From Macrosoma leucophasiata (lineage: Eukaryota > Arthropoda > Insecta > Lepidoptera > Hedylidae), in NCBI GenBank assembly GCA_036365455.1, contig JAWQUS010000023.1:9672001-9736000 (forward strand): a stretch of 64,000 bases of DNA, given 5' to 3'. The notes below the pieces were generated by a model. It saw nothing but the letters and a program-made list of their open reading frames with translations, did no database searches and was not told where the DNA came from. This document shows positions 45,760 through 56,763 of the stretch, piece after piece. How positions within the stretch are numbered: position 1 is the first letter of the stretch; each line of letters opens with the position of its first letter. Position numbers and translations under genes: made by a program.

Positions 45760-45820
45760 GCGTGTGTCCATATGCAACGTGCATATGGATACACGCACAC
45801 GTGCCATGCATAGGCACGTG
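45760..45820. repeat. Double hairpin with two CACGTG E-boxes
   Basis: Stem 1: gcgtgtgtccatatgc (45760-45775) with gcatatggatacacgc (45781-45796), one G-T pair, loop aacgt. Stem 2: cacgtgcc (45798-45805) with ggcacgtg (45813-45820). Each half of stem 2 contains cacgtg, the canonical E-box. Confidence 0.7.
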
Positions 45821-45964
45821 GTCATTTACAGCTGGATAGGGTTGTCAAATAAATACAACAATAACTACTTATTAATTTTTAAACTTTGTATGGAAAAAAG
45901 TTGTAATTGTAATATTTTGATTTTTTGCAATAACACATTCGAGTTAATTTAGAAATATAAGAAA

Positions 45965-46060
45965 AAGTGGAAGGAAAATTCTCGGCGAAAGCGGCTGGAC
46001 GGACTCATTCACGGGTCACGGGTTCGATTCCTGCCCCAAAGTCAAATTTTTCTTTCCATT
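45965..46060 (+). repeat. tRNA-derived SINE, family B
   Basis: cggcgaaagcggctggacgg, then acgggtcacgggttcgattc (B box) and cctgccccaaagtcaaattt followed by T-rich sequence. Its 3' end matches the tRNA-like copy at 1508-1612. Confidence 0.6.
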
Positions 46061-46064
46061 TTTT

Positions 46065-47115
46065 CACAAATTTTCAAAAAGTTGTAGTTTTGTATTTAAT
46101 GTTTGTGTTAAATGATGATACAGATAACACCTTTTAATATTGTTGGAGCTTTATGCGACACCTTATATATAAGAGTATATAAGAGTCCATAAACACAATT
46201 TACTTTGCAAAAACTGGCATTTTGCAACCAAACGTTAATCTAAATTATTAGTTTGGGTCTTAAAAACTGGTGAACTTTTTGGTATCGTTTAAAAACTGTT
46301 TTGTTAAATGACTTTTTCATGCCGACATCTTCTTAAATATACTAAACATAATAATATGGCCAGTTTTATTTTTATTTAGTCTAACTGTAATTTTCTAGTG
46401 AATCTACAAAACTCCAGCTGCACTCCTAACTCCAGGAAAATATAAATATAGCCCGGCACATAGGATCAATCTTTCGTGTGAACTCAGATAAATAAAATTA
46501 ATCGGCTTACAGAACTGCATCATCTATCTAAAACATCTATACCTACTTGATAAATCAAAACAAACATGCTTCTACCCAAGCTCAATAATCCATAAACACG
46601 CCGTGACCCAAAGCCCAAACATAGTACCAGCTTAATGTCCGATAGAAATCGACTAACAAGCCATCAGTACATCAAGACAGCCGACTTGTCATTATTGTAC
46701 AATTAATTTGTCGTTCATGCAAGCCAAACACAGCTGCAGGCCGTCATTATGTAAGCTTTGATTGCTACGACGATACATTTCAATTTCTTATTCATTGCTC
46801 TCTGATTATAGCTCAGTTTAAATTCGTTTATTTGTAGAACAGAGCTCGATGTGGTGCGCGTGGTAATATTACGTTTGTAGATGTTGTACCCCGGGAAACG
46901 GTGGCAATTTTGTCTTTCAAACTGCATTTAACTTTATCGTGTTGTCTTGTTTGTCTGTTATTAAGTGAAATTGAAAGGAATAGAGTTTCATCGATATTTT
47001 TCCTTCTTTCCCGTTGGGTGAGAGCTGAACAACTAAATGTAGTCTAGATGATTCTGAAAACCATATTATGTAAACCATTACAAAACTTCAAATACTTGGC
47101 AGCACGTCTGAATAT
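46065..47115. other. No recognisable gene
   Basis: A+T-rich with a mild G+C rise near 46830-46900. The minus-strand 70-codon frame there (46715-46927) has no motif and no good splice sites. Confidence 0.4.
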
Positions 47116-47118
47116 CTG

Positions 47119-47275
47119 TTTTTTTTATGTAATGGAAGTGTAAACAAGCATGCAGTTCACATTGATGTTGTGATGTCTGCAGCCTATAGACACCCACGCA
47201 AAGACCAAGGTCAAAATGCAGGTAATGCGGTGGTGTCTACGCCCGCGAGCTCCTACACTGGAGCTCTACCACCAG
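47119..47275 (-). repeat. Family A with large internal deletion
   Basis: Jumps from caaggtcaaaatgcag straight to gtaatgcggtggtgtctacg at 47221/47222, losing about 135 bp, and keeps both ends. Confidence 0.8.
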
Positions 47276-47279
47276 TAAA

Positions 47280-47700
47280 GTTTTGATTATGGTCTCCCGA
47301 AATAAGGAGGATTCTCCGCTACGGTTTTTCTGTGTTAGGCGAAAAATATATTTTCTTTTCGTCTTTTCGTTCGGGTTTCATACTTTCGAAGGAAAAAACG
47401 TAACTCTTTTAAGGTCACTAGTGCGTCTGTTTGTCTGTTCGTCTGTCAGTCACAGCCGATTTTTGGTACACATAATGTAAATCAGTGAACCAAAAATGGA
47501 CGTGTAACGAAAATAAATGAATTGTAAATTTGGAGACCAGTTTTGGGGGATAGATAATGAAGATTAAAAAGAATACTAAAAATATTGTGTTACATAATTA
47601 TCAAATAATTGTTTTTTTGTAAGGATCTCAAACATATTTGAGAGTTATTTAAGAAAATAGGCGAAAAATGACCACTTCCCTTTTCCACTTATCTTCGAAA
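47280..47700. other. Unassigned repeat-like spacer
   Basis: Contains gtgcgtctgtttgtctgttc and gtctgtcagtcacagccgat, phrases typical of the ends of dispersed lepidopteran DNA repeats, similar to 57750-57790. The 65-codon frame is not supported as a gene. Confidence 0.4.
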
Positions 47701-47708
47701 TTGTAGGA

Positions 47709-48209
47709 CCTAAAGGAGATGTTGCAAAAATGTATGGACCTCCGGCCATGTATTGTACACATTATCATTAACAGGCAAAATCAATACAAAAACGTTTTTT
47801 ACTGCATATTTTCACTTATTAAGCTTTGTTTGCAGTTACAAAATATTATTTGCAGTTAGAATTGCAACTCAAACCAACATGGCGAATATGGCGGGCGATG
47901 TCATTTTGACATTTTAATTTTTTTAATTATATAAAACTTGGAGAAAAAAGTAATATTTTCTGAATATTATCGAAATCGATTTCATGTGTTAATACTAAGA
48001 ACTTAAACTAATCGATATCCAATTTAAAGAAGCGTCGGCTGTCGCCGCCATGTTGAATATCGTTGAAAATGATAAAAATCGTTTGAATTCAATGTGGTTG
48101 TAACTCTAAAATATATACTTGAATAAATAAATTGCATTTTTTTCTTTAATTTACCCATTTTTTGAGGATGTGTACGATCTAGAGCCGAGCTCGCAACATC
48201 TCCTTTACG
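47709..48209. mobile_element. MITE, same family as 12571-13044, inverted
   Basis: aaggagatgttgc (47711 on) to gcaacatctcctt (to about 48208), with TA directly outside both ends. The body matches the inner MITE at 12571-13044 in reverse orientation, including ctccggccatgtattgtaca, the atggcgaatatggcgggcga block and aaatttacccattttttgag-like sequence. Confidence 0.85.
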
Positions 48210-48369
48210 TTGTAAATACTTACCTACTGAAAATATTTCTTTAAATATTACCGAAAAACCTATAAGAAAACTTTATGGTAGGTAGTTTAGGAAATCTCAA
48301 TTGTAAAAGAAAAAAAGAAACAGTTTTTTTCGTAATTTTAATTCTGTAGGTACTATAGAATAAAGCATA

Positions 48370-48375
48370 CCTACT
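48370..48375 (+). repeat. Target-site duplication, left copy (CCTACT)
   Basis: cctact immediately before the left LTR is repeated immediately after the right LTR (54995-55000). BEL/Pao integration usually gives about 5 bp, so one base may be coincidental. Confidence 0.8.
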
Positions 48376-48781
48376 TGTACCGTCATCATATTATTTCAAA
48401 GTTGGTATACAATTCCCAAGCTTACACTTAGGTTGGCACTCCTTGGCACTCTTCACGGTCATTGGTCGATTCTGACAAGACGTCACTGACGTCACCACTC
48501 GCCACTACCTGTAGCGAATCGAACTTGCAACGGGAAACGAGACGCTTGAAATTCGTGATCCCGAACGCGCGCGTTTTGTGGCTGGTCCAGGGCCACCCGT
48601 GACTCGACACCCCGGCCGGGAGTGAAAACCAAGAAAGAACTCGAAGACCACAGGATCAAGACAACATAAATGCCGAAAGCTGGAACCGCAGGTTAGTCAG
48701 ACGACCTATTAGACCGTTCTCCCTTGTGGGAGTCCCTGTTTGTGAGACGCCAACCGAGTGAAACCGGGCCCTCACAATACA
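48376..48781 (+). repeat. 5' LTR of BEL/Pao element (406 bp)
   Basis: Starts tgtaccgtcatcat and ends tcacaataca (TG...CA). It appears identical to 54589-54994, read base by base by eye. It is much G+C-richer than the surroundings and includes tandem gacgtca / tgacgtca elements (48479-48485, 48487-48494), which are likely transcription-factor sites. The short minus-strand frame inside is duplicated in both LTRs and is not a gene. Confidence 0.95.
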
Positions 48782-48784
48782 TTT

Positions 48785-48802
48785 TGGTGCCGAAACCCGG
48801 GA
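48785..48802 (+). other. tRNA primer-binding site
   Basis: tggtgccgaaacccggga begins three bases after the LTR and starts with tgg, the complement of a tRNA CCA end. The primer tRNA cannot be named with confidence from sequence alone. It would prime minus-strand cDNA synthesis. Confidence 0.8.
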
Positions 48803-50186
48803 ATTATCCATTTTTCATTAACTTTCGTAAAACCATACACGTACAATTTTTCTTCCTACCGACTTTTTTGAACTCCCTAATTTCGGGAAAGTTGGGAGAT
48901 TCTGCCCTGTACACGTAACAATTATATTCAATTAACGTGTTGATCGATCGTTAACATTGGAAAGATATCCTCATCTTACGCATCCATATATATATTTTTT
49001 CGATTTCGATTTCTATAAATGAACGATTCTAAATAAATTAATAAATTCGATTTCTATGTAAAAATTTTTAGGTCACCAGGAGTAACATACCTACCTAGTG
49101 TGATCTAGTAATCCGAAGGTACAACCGTTGCAAATACCAAGTGTTCCGTTCGGCATAATTATTGTGTGTAGCTACCTAGTTTACAAATCGTTTTCAATAT
49201 TCAACGTTTAGCGGTTTGGATATAGGTAGGTACGTTTTACGTGAATATACACAAACCCGGTAAAATCCTATTCGTCTAACTGTTGTTTATAATATCGTAA
49301 CATACACGTATTTAAGGTTTTTTTTAAGTAAATAAATCAGATCTTGTTCTTCGCTCCTAGGTACATACCTACGTACAACATAATAATAAAATTGCTTGCG
49401 CCTTTCACTTATTCGCTTTGGTAAAAATCTATCGTAAAGAGGAGCAGCATTCTATTGTTGTTTGTTGATACAGGTTTGCCTTAATTACGTAGGTACCTAA
49501 AATTCGTCGCTTATCTCATAGACCTACACTATGTAAAAGTGGATAGGTATTCAAGCTGCAATTTATCGTTTCCTAGCGTTGTTTATACATTCTATTATAT
49601 CGCGGTCTAACATCGCTGGTTCTCGCACTTGTTTATCTGATTCTTTTTAGTGGTGTAGGTAGGTAAGTATGCAGCTATCGTAGTTAGGTCGTTTTTTATC
49701 GTAATTTACTTACCTATTATAAATGGCTCGTAAATAATTCTAGCGTCCTATTCATCGAGTGACTTACCATAAGCGAAATTATTCAACTGCAAACAATAAC
49801 AATCGTGTTTACGTAACTTAGCTCATTAGGTACTCTAAAGTGATAGGTACCTATCGTGAAGCACCATTATTATTATAATAATAGTGCTCGATCGCTCTCG
49901 TAAAAACTGGACCGTGCTATACCTACATATCGTTTAATTAGGTATTCTATTGTTTAACTTTTAATTATTCTCGTATAGTTCCACATCCCCTCGTAATTAT
50001 AAGAGGACGAGTTCGGTTGGGAACCTGACTCGCGGGATATCGTAACACTAAATCGTTTTAATAGATAAATGGTTCTTCAATTCTTTTAATTAAATTATTT
50101 TTCACGTTTTTTAGCATTGCGCGTGCTAAGCCGTAGCTTGTGTACACTGCTTTGTCGTATTTCGTTTGTACTAGTCTCTCACAACG
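48803..50186 (+). other. Long untranslated leader of the BEL element
   Basis: Nearly 1.4 kb between the primer site and the first gag ATG, A+T-rich and without an open frame. It contains two consecutive palindromes: gataggtacctatc (49842-49855) and a 27-nt near-palindrome at 49861-49887 built on attattattat. Such structures are candidates for RNA dimerisation or packaging signals (inference). Confidence 0.6.
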
Positions 50187-50630
50187 ATGTACGCAACTCG
50201 GCGACGTTCTAAGCACGACACAACATCGAGGCGTGGCTCACATGCTACTTCCGAATTAACTATGCAAGACTTACCGGTTTTACGGAGGAAGCGTACACTA
50301 GCTCTGCGACGTCTTGAAAAAACTTTGGAGGCAGCTGAGCTAGCTCAAGATGATAGATCTCTTCTGAACACGTTTCTTTCTCATCATGCTGTCATGCCGC
50401 GACTTTGTGAAAGTTTTGAGCAGGCTCATACGGACATTCTTGGCATTATTGATGGCACATCGGAAGAGAAAGAAGATTTAATACGCGAACAATTTGATAA
50501 CATTTACATTAAAGTTGCTACTATTTATAGGGAACTTATTCCTAGTAACGATGAACAACGTACTGAACGTGATCGCTCGAGCGTCTGTAATGTTAAATTA
50601 CCAAAAATCAACGTTTTCAGGAGCTATTAA
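50187..50630 (+). pseudogene. BEL/Pao gag N-terminal part, frame-shifted
   Basis: Starts at the first suitable ATG after the leader, 147 codons. Residues 1-25 are basic (R-R-R-S-K, S-R-R-G-S). Residues 30-115 form a helix-rich segment (L-R-R-L-E-K-T-L-E-A-A-E-L, and E-E-K-E-D-L-I-R-E-Q-F) as in BEL/Pao Gag N-termini. It reaches V-K-L-P-K-I, which in related proteins runs straight into the T-F-S-G motif of the Gag core. Here T-F-S-G lies in the next frame, so an extra base, most simply in the A run at 50603-50607, ends this frame early. Product role: assembly of the virus-like particle. It overlaps the following frame by 137 bp. A programmed +1 shift is possible but I see no recognised slippery signal. 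Confidence 0.8.
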
Positions 50631-53600
50631 AGAGTGGCCTGAATTCTATGATGTTTTTAATTCGTTGATCCATAATAACGAAACATTGTCAGACACTGAA
50701 CGTATGCATTATCTTATATCAAGTTTGTCAGGTGACGCACTTGGTCTTATTCGTACGTACCCAGTTAAGGGTACTTTCTATAGCGAAGCCTACCAAGCCT
50801 TGCTCACTAGGTATCGTGATAAGCGTGAGTTGGCTTTTACGTGCTGGAAAGAAATATTAAATATTAATTTTAAATCGAGTTCTCCTTCAGAATTCCGTCG
50901 TGTACTTGATTTAATTAGTGAAAATTTAAATATTTTGAAAAGTCTTGATTTACCTACGGATCAGTGGAGCTTTATTCTGTGTTATCACATATTATCGAAA
51001 CTCGATTCTAAGACTCGCTGTGCATTTGAACGAAGTCATTCAACTGCCGAACTTCCCGAATTTAGAGATTTGTATAAATTTTTAAATATGACATGCGAGG
51101 CCCTTGTTCGAGATACACATTTTTTGTCACAAGAGCGTAGTCACTCTACTACCAACCGTGCACATGATAAATCTATACCTAAAATACCACCAAGTAATAA
51201 ATCGTTTAAATCGAAACCGACTACGGTATTCCTTTCCAGCACTAGCAACACTAAATCTACTGCTGATAAACCTAAAATTCGAACGATTACGGCATCTGAA
51301 GCATCAGTCACAACACCAATTGTCAAGTGCTCCTTCTGTTCAGAAAATCATTCGATCAGTTATTGTGAACGGTTCACAAAGCTTTCTGTTGCGGAACGGA
51401 TTGAATTCGCTAAAACCAACCGTTGGTGTTTCAACTGCTTAAGACCTTCGCACAGTTTAAAGAATTGTAGATCATTTTTTAGTTGCCAAAAGTGTCGTCA
51501 ACGTCATCACACCCTGCTTCATCGAGATGATGATGCTAATTTATCTGCTCCATCAAGTCAAGCCGATTCGAGCAGTAGTCCAGAGCAACCTGTAAGAGTA
51601 CTTACGAGCATAGGTGATAATTCTGTGGTGCTGTTATCAACAGCCACTGTGCAACTTCGTGATTCCTCAGGCAACTTCCAATCGTTTCGTGCTCTCATAG
51701 ATTCGGGTAGCCAGGCTCACTTCATCAGTGAACGTGCTGCCACCATCTTAGGTGTCGCCCGCACACTTACTTCTCGTCGTGTTCGTGGTTTGGGACAAGC
51801 ATCTTCGTCTATATCAGGTGCAGTTCGCCTTGAGGTTGGTGCTAACAGCAACAGCCTCTTTTCTATCGACGCGCTCACGTTGCCTAGCATTTGTGGTAGG
51901 ATACCTTCAACTCGTATTAATAAATCGTCGTGGCATCATATCAAGGATCTCGCCTTGGCTGACCCTAACTTCGACAAGCCTGGTTCTGTAGATCTGCTTC
52001 TCGGCGCTGAGGTGTTTACTTCTCTTCTCCTTCCTGGCCGTGTGGATGGCGGTCCAAATCAACCCTCAGCTCTGAATTCAGTGTTTGGCTGGCTCTTACT
52101 GGGTGGTGCCGGCTGTCAGGACGAAGTTCAATCGTTTTTCAGCCAAGACGATGATCTGCTTCATGAGGAAGTCAAGCGCTTCTGGGAGTTGGAATCATTT
52201 CCGTCACCTCGACATCTAACCCCTGAGGAAACTCGCTGTGAAGAAATCTTCGCAACTCATCATACCCGTGATTCGGTTGGCAGATACGTGGTCACTCTGC
52301 CTTTCAAGGAAGAAGAGCAGGATCGTTCTTTTCCTGGATCTCGTGACATCGCTTTGCGTTTTTTTCACTCAATCGAACGAAAACTCAGGAGAAATCCAGA
52401 GTTGCATCACCAGTACAACGACTTCATGAAAGACTATCTCGATAGTGGTCACATGAGTCTTGTCCCTGTAAACAAACTTACAGAGGGAAAGTATTACATC
52501 CCTCATCACTGCGTTCTGCGTCCCGAGTCCGCCACAACGAAACTCCGTGTGGTGTTTAACGCTTCAGCTAAAGATGCTAGGGGCGTATCGTTAAACGACA
52601 CTCTGCTCGTCGGTCCCAAACTCCAATCAAACATACTGAAATTCGTAAGGGACATATACTCACCTGTTCTTCCATGCAGTAGTCTTTTCGCGTGGTCTGA
52701 TTCTACCGTTGTGCTTGCGTGGCTTCGCTCTCACCCTTCACGTTGGAAGACTTTCGTTGCGAATCGCGTAGGGCACATTCTTGATGTCATCCCTGGGGCT
52801 CGATGGGGTCACGTGGCCTCTGAGGATAATCCAGCGGATGTAGTCTCCCGTGGACAGCTTCCATCAGCTCTTGTCACTAATCGCTTATGGTGGGCGGGTC
52901 CGTCGTGGCTCTCTCAACCGCTTTCATCTTGGCCAAGTTCTGATGGTATTCCAGACTCAGACATTCTAGCTGCAGAAGAAAAGGCTCCTCGCTCGTTCCT
53001 TACTCATGGTGACGTTCCTAGTCCGTTTATAGACACTCTGTTGGATCGCTATTCGTCGATTCGTAAAATCCAACGCCTTTTGTGTGTATGGATAAAATTC
53101 ATTGCATTCATTCGTTGTAAACGCACTCGCTGTTCTGATCCCATATCGACTCGGGTAGAACTACATAATGCCCTTATGATTATTGTGAGGTACGTTCAAT
53201 CACATCATTTTGCATCAGAGATAAGTCACTTGCTAGACAATACTCTTCTTTCGAAACAAATGCGTAAGTTAAATCCGTTTCTCGACGCTAAGGGAACTCT
53301 CAGGGTGGGTGGCCGATTGGCCAGATCGGGGCTCGAATTTGAGCATAAACACCCCGCTCTGCTCCCTCGCGAATCGAAGCTTACCTATTTAATCATCGAA
53401 GCGTTTCATCGTGAAAATTGTCACGCTGGCGTTAACACGATGCAATACCTTCTAACACAACAATTTTGGATCCTTTCACCCAAACGGGCAATTCGTCATT
53501 GCCTTTCGAAGTGTGTTCAGTGTTATAAAACGAACCCGACTCCTCTTGAACCGTTTATGAGCGATCTACCTGCTACTCGCGTCAATCAGGTTAAGCCTTT

Positions 53601-54483
53601 TTCTGTTGTGGGAACGGATTACGGTGGTCCTTTCCGCATCAAACTCGCAAAACATCGCGGTGCGAAAATCGGTAAAGCTTATCTCTGTTTGTTCGTATGC
53701 TTAAGTACCAAAGCAGTGCATCTCGAAACTGTTTCGGATCTTTCATCGGACGCATTCCTTGCCGCTCTTCGTAGATTTGTCGGTCGTCGCGGTAGGGTCA
53801 ACGTCATCCAATCCGATTGCGGTACAAATTACGTAGGCGCGAATAATCAGCTTCAGTGTCTCATGCAATCTGCCGCTCAAACCGAACAGATTGAGTTTCG
53901 TTTTAACCCGCCTTCGAGTCCTCACTTTGGAGGAGTTTGGGAAATTCAAATTAAAGCAGTAAAATCGCACCTTTATCGAATTATCGGTGATCAAGTCTTA
54001 ACGTTCGAAGAACGAAGTACGGTCTTCGTGCAAATTGAGGCGATACTCAATTCGCGACCCCTTTGTCCGTTGAGTTCAGACCCCAATGACTTGGTTGTAC
54101 TGACACCGGGCCACTTCTTAACCTTGGAGCCTCTAACTACCGTTCCCGATGAGGACTTAACGTCAGTTAATATTAATCGACTTAGTCGTTGGCAGCTCAT
54201 TCAACGTTTCCAACAGGATTTTTGGAATCGTTGGAAGTGCGAATACCTCCATACTTTGACTCAACGGGCAAAGTGGACTAAACATTCTAAGCCGCTAATC
54301 GTGGGATCCGTGGTAATTCTGAAAACCGAAACTTCTCTTCCGTTACATTGGCCTCTGGCTCGGGTCGAGAAATTGCACCCTAGCCCGGACGGAATAGTTC
54401 GTATCGCAACGGTTCGTACAGTCGATGGTTCGTGCTTAACTCGACCGTTGGCTAAGCTATGTCCGTTACCTAACCTAGATTAA
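50494..54483 (+). pseudogene. BEL/Pao Gag-Pol polyprotein lacking the RT core
   Basis: 1329 open codons; the ATG at 50494 is out of context and the real reading enters by frame shift near 50603. Gag core from residue 40 (T-F-S-G, E-W-P-E-F, Y-L-I-S-S-L-S-G-D-A-L). Zinc knuckles near residues 279-345 (C-S-F-C, W-C-F-N-C, C-Q-K-C with following H and C). Aspartic protease with the L-I-D-S-G-S-Q-A-H-F motif near residue 404. Then the start of reverse transcriptase (L-R-V-V-F-N-A-S-A-K near residue 683, and G-P-K-L-Q-S-N-I-L). From about 52638 the frame jumps to the distal RNase H region (F-A-W-S-D-S-T-V-V-L-A-W-L), so the RT palm with its Y-x-D-D box is missing. Integrase follows: zinc-binding H-R-E-N-C-H and C-x-x-C, catalytic D (G-T-D-Y-G-G-P-F), D (Q-S-D-C-G-T-N-Y) and E (F-G-G-V-W-E). 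A C-terminal domain follows as in BEL integrases. Intact BEL polyproteins are usually several hundred residues longer. The deletion leaves the frame open. Confidence 0.92.
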
Positions 54484-54572
54484 TCCGTAACTCGTTAATT
54501 ATTAGCTTTAGTCGTAATTAAGTCTTTTCGTAGGTTAGTTATTCGCTAGTTTTAGAAAATACCTATAACGTA

Positions 54573-54588
54573 TTTTGGTGGGCGGAAA
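54573..54588 (+). other. Polypurine tract of the BEL element
   Basis: tggtgggcggaaa directly before the 3' LTR, the expected position for the plus-strand primer. It is short and interrupted by a c. Confidence 0.65.
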
Positions 54589-54994
54589 TGTACCGTCATC
54601 ATATTATTTCAAAGTTGGTATACAATTCCCAAGCTTACACTTAGGTTGGCACTCCTTGGCACTCTTCACGGTCATTGGTCGATTCTGACAAGACGTCACT
54701 GACGTCACCACTCGCCACTACCTGTAGCGAATCGAACTTGCAACGGGAAACGAGACGCTTGAAATTCGTGATCCCGAACGCGCGCGTTTTGTGGCTGGTC
54801 CAGGGCCACCCGTGACTCGACACCCCGGCCGGGAGTGAAAACCAAGAAAGAACTCGAAGACCACAGGATCAAGACAACATAAATGCCGAAAGCTGGAACC
54901 GCAGGTTAGTCAGACGACCTATTAGACCGTTCTCCCTTGTGGGAGTCCCTGTTTGTGAGACGCCAACCGAGTGAAACCGGGCCCTCACAATACA
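54589..54994 (+). repeat. 3' LTR of BEL/Pao element (406 bp)
   Basis: Same length and, by eye, same sequence as 48376-48781, ending tcacaataca before cctact (54995-55000). Identity of the two LTRs implies a very recent insertion. The CRE-like pair lies at 54692-54707. Confidence 0.95.
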
Positions 54995-55159
54995 CCTACT
55001 AGTATTTGCTATTTTCAATATGTCCGCGTTTACCCCGACGCACCTTAATGTACCATCATCTAGTTTAATGAAAGGTATTCACTATGGTTAGGTTGAACTA
55101 CCTACGTAGCAAACTAATTGCTCTATTAAGTCCATTAAAATAAGTCAGATGCATGTCGG

Positions 55160-55375
55160 ACCACGCACGAAGTAGGATTCTGTAGACGACATGGAACTGA
55201 ACCGGAAGACGAAACGTAGGCAGCCCCTACACGGAGGACCGGTGACGTGGTGGAGGTTGCAAGGAATCCTTGGATGAGGGCGGTCCAGAACCGTTCGTAG
55301 TGGCAATCTTGGGCTTTTGTTTGTGATTGTAGTGGACGTTTTTGGCTGAAATGATGATGATAATGGTAATAAAGG
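55160..55375 (+). repeat. LINE 3' end (GAT-tail family)
   Basis: gaccggaagacgaaacgtag, gaggaccggtgacgtggtgg, gggcggtccagaaccgttcg, then gtagtggacgtttttggctg and aaatgatgatgataatgg. Confidence 0.65.
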
Positions 55376-55486
55376 CGTGATTAATAACCTAACTTACCTA
55401 TTGTTTGATAAATGGTAGTGCTCAGCGTTACCCTGTGTCATTTAAGTGACAATCTACGGCAGGGGTATTTAATGAACCGAAACTTC

Positions 55487-55600
55487 GTGTCTGTAATCCC
55501 CGAAGCAGTACGCAGAGGTAATGGCATGTATTCAAGCATACCTACATGCACGGCGAGCCTATTGACATTAGCAAACTCTGAAAGTGGTGCTGGGGAACTT
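55487..55600 (-). repeat. SINE family C distal fragment
   Basis: tgtaatccccgaagcagtac, gcagaggtaatggcatgtat and caagcatacctacatgca match the far end of 16586-16885. The 102-codon frame across it is not supported as a gene. Confidence 0.5.
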
Positions 55601-55885
55601 AAAGAAAACGTTAAAATCTCCGTAGCGCCTCCTGTACCTACCTATCTCATACAAGTCTCTATCTTCCGAATTTTTGACGATTACGAATTTTTACGATTTA
55701 CGCAAAATATTATCTTTTAACGATATTTACTCATATTCGGTCATTTTGAGCCCGTAAAATCGTTATAGGTTAACCAATCACACAGTACATTATGTAATAT
55801 AGTTCCCAACTTATATACTTACTTCAATTACTGGCAATCCAAAAAATGGCCGAATATTAATTATTTATTTTATAGTCATTTGAAA

Positions 55886-56205
55886 ATAGGCATGCTCCGA
55901 TGGTTCGGGCATATAGAAAGAATGTCGAATGAGCGAATGACTAAACAGATATACAATGCGAATGTGGATGGTTGCAGAGGCCCAGGAAGACCAAGGCTGA
56001 CCTACCATGACCTAATAGGTCGAGTTCTGTCTGATGGTGGGGTCAAAAGTCTTAGGAATCGGCGTGCATGTATGAAGAGAATGATGAAGGTAGACGAGGC
56101 ACGAGAGGTTTGTCAGAACCGGGATGTCTGGCGCTCTACACTCTCTGCCACGCCAGGTCCCTAACGGGGTAGCCGTTAGGGACCTGGCGTGAAGATACAT
56201 CATCA
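55886..56205 (+). pseudogene. RTE-type LINE ORF2 C-terminal end with inverted tail
   Basis: An open frame of 94 codons (55880-56164) reads M-L-R-W-F-G-H-I-E-R-M, G-P-G-R-P-R and R-N-R-D-V-W-R-S-T, the conserved C-terminal part of LINE reverse-transcriptase ORFs. There is no upstream RT domain, so it is a 5'-truncated insertion. Its 3' end carries a 17-bp perfect inverted duplication (56151-56167 / 56173-56189) of the ggtccctaacgg block, then gtgaagatacat. The other copies (5123, 31845, 62079) have only one orientation of that block. Confidence 0.75.
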
Positions 56206-56762
56206 TTTGAAAATGACATAATTTGTTCATTGTTAACAACACCCCAGGTGTTGTATGGAACAGTATCATTCTCCTGACGGAGGCTGAATCTTACCTAACT
56301 ACTTTGTAATATTAATTTAATATGATTAAATCATATACTAGACAAACGTTGGAATCAAAATAATAATGCGACTTAAAATAGAACGTTAGATAGACGTTAA
56401 AATAGAATAAACGAGACACATTTTCTCACCTATCGAACATAAAGGTGGCTTAACTCGAACACCTGTCTGTTCCAAACAGTATAGCTTTACAATTCGGCTT
56501 ATATGGACAACAATATTAGGTCCTTCGCCATAAATAAACCTTGCAATGATTGTGAAGAGATAAGTTGTGGCAGTTGTTTCGGTCAGTTTTCGATTTGTTT
56601 CCGCTTGCGAATAAATCTTTGTAGTCCAATTAGGGATGGTCCAAATAGGCAGATACATCGATGTTTCACAAATATCGTATTTGATAAATAGGGTAGAAGC
56701 ACTCATCAATTCCAGTAGCAACAATGAAAAACTGGTCAAGTACGTGTAGGGCCACGCGCAGT
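56206..56762. other. No recognisable gene
   Basis: Overlapping short frames on both strands (56386-56739 minus, 56503-56691 plus) lack motifs. Confidence 0.45.
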
Positions 56763-56763
56763 G

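Noticed and set aside
46715..46927. Possible second ADAMTS-type exon on the minus strand
   Set aside because: One alternative frame has a vague resemblance to spacer-domain sequence, but there is no consensus splice donor before its stop and no acceptor; too weak to annotate.
48428..48610. 60-codon minus-strand frame, also at 54641-54823
   Set aside because: It is the same sequence in both LTRs of the BEL element and has no known role.
55412..55720. 102-codon plus-strand frame
   Set aside because: It runs through a SINE family C fragment and shows no protein family signal.
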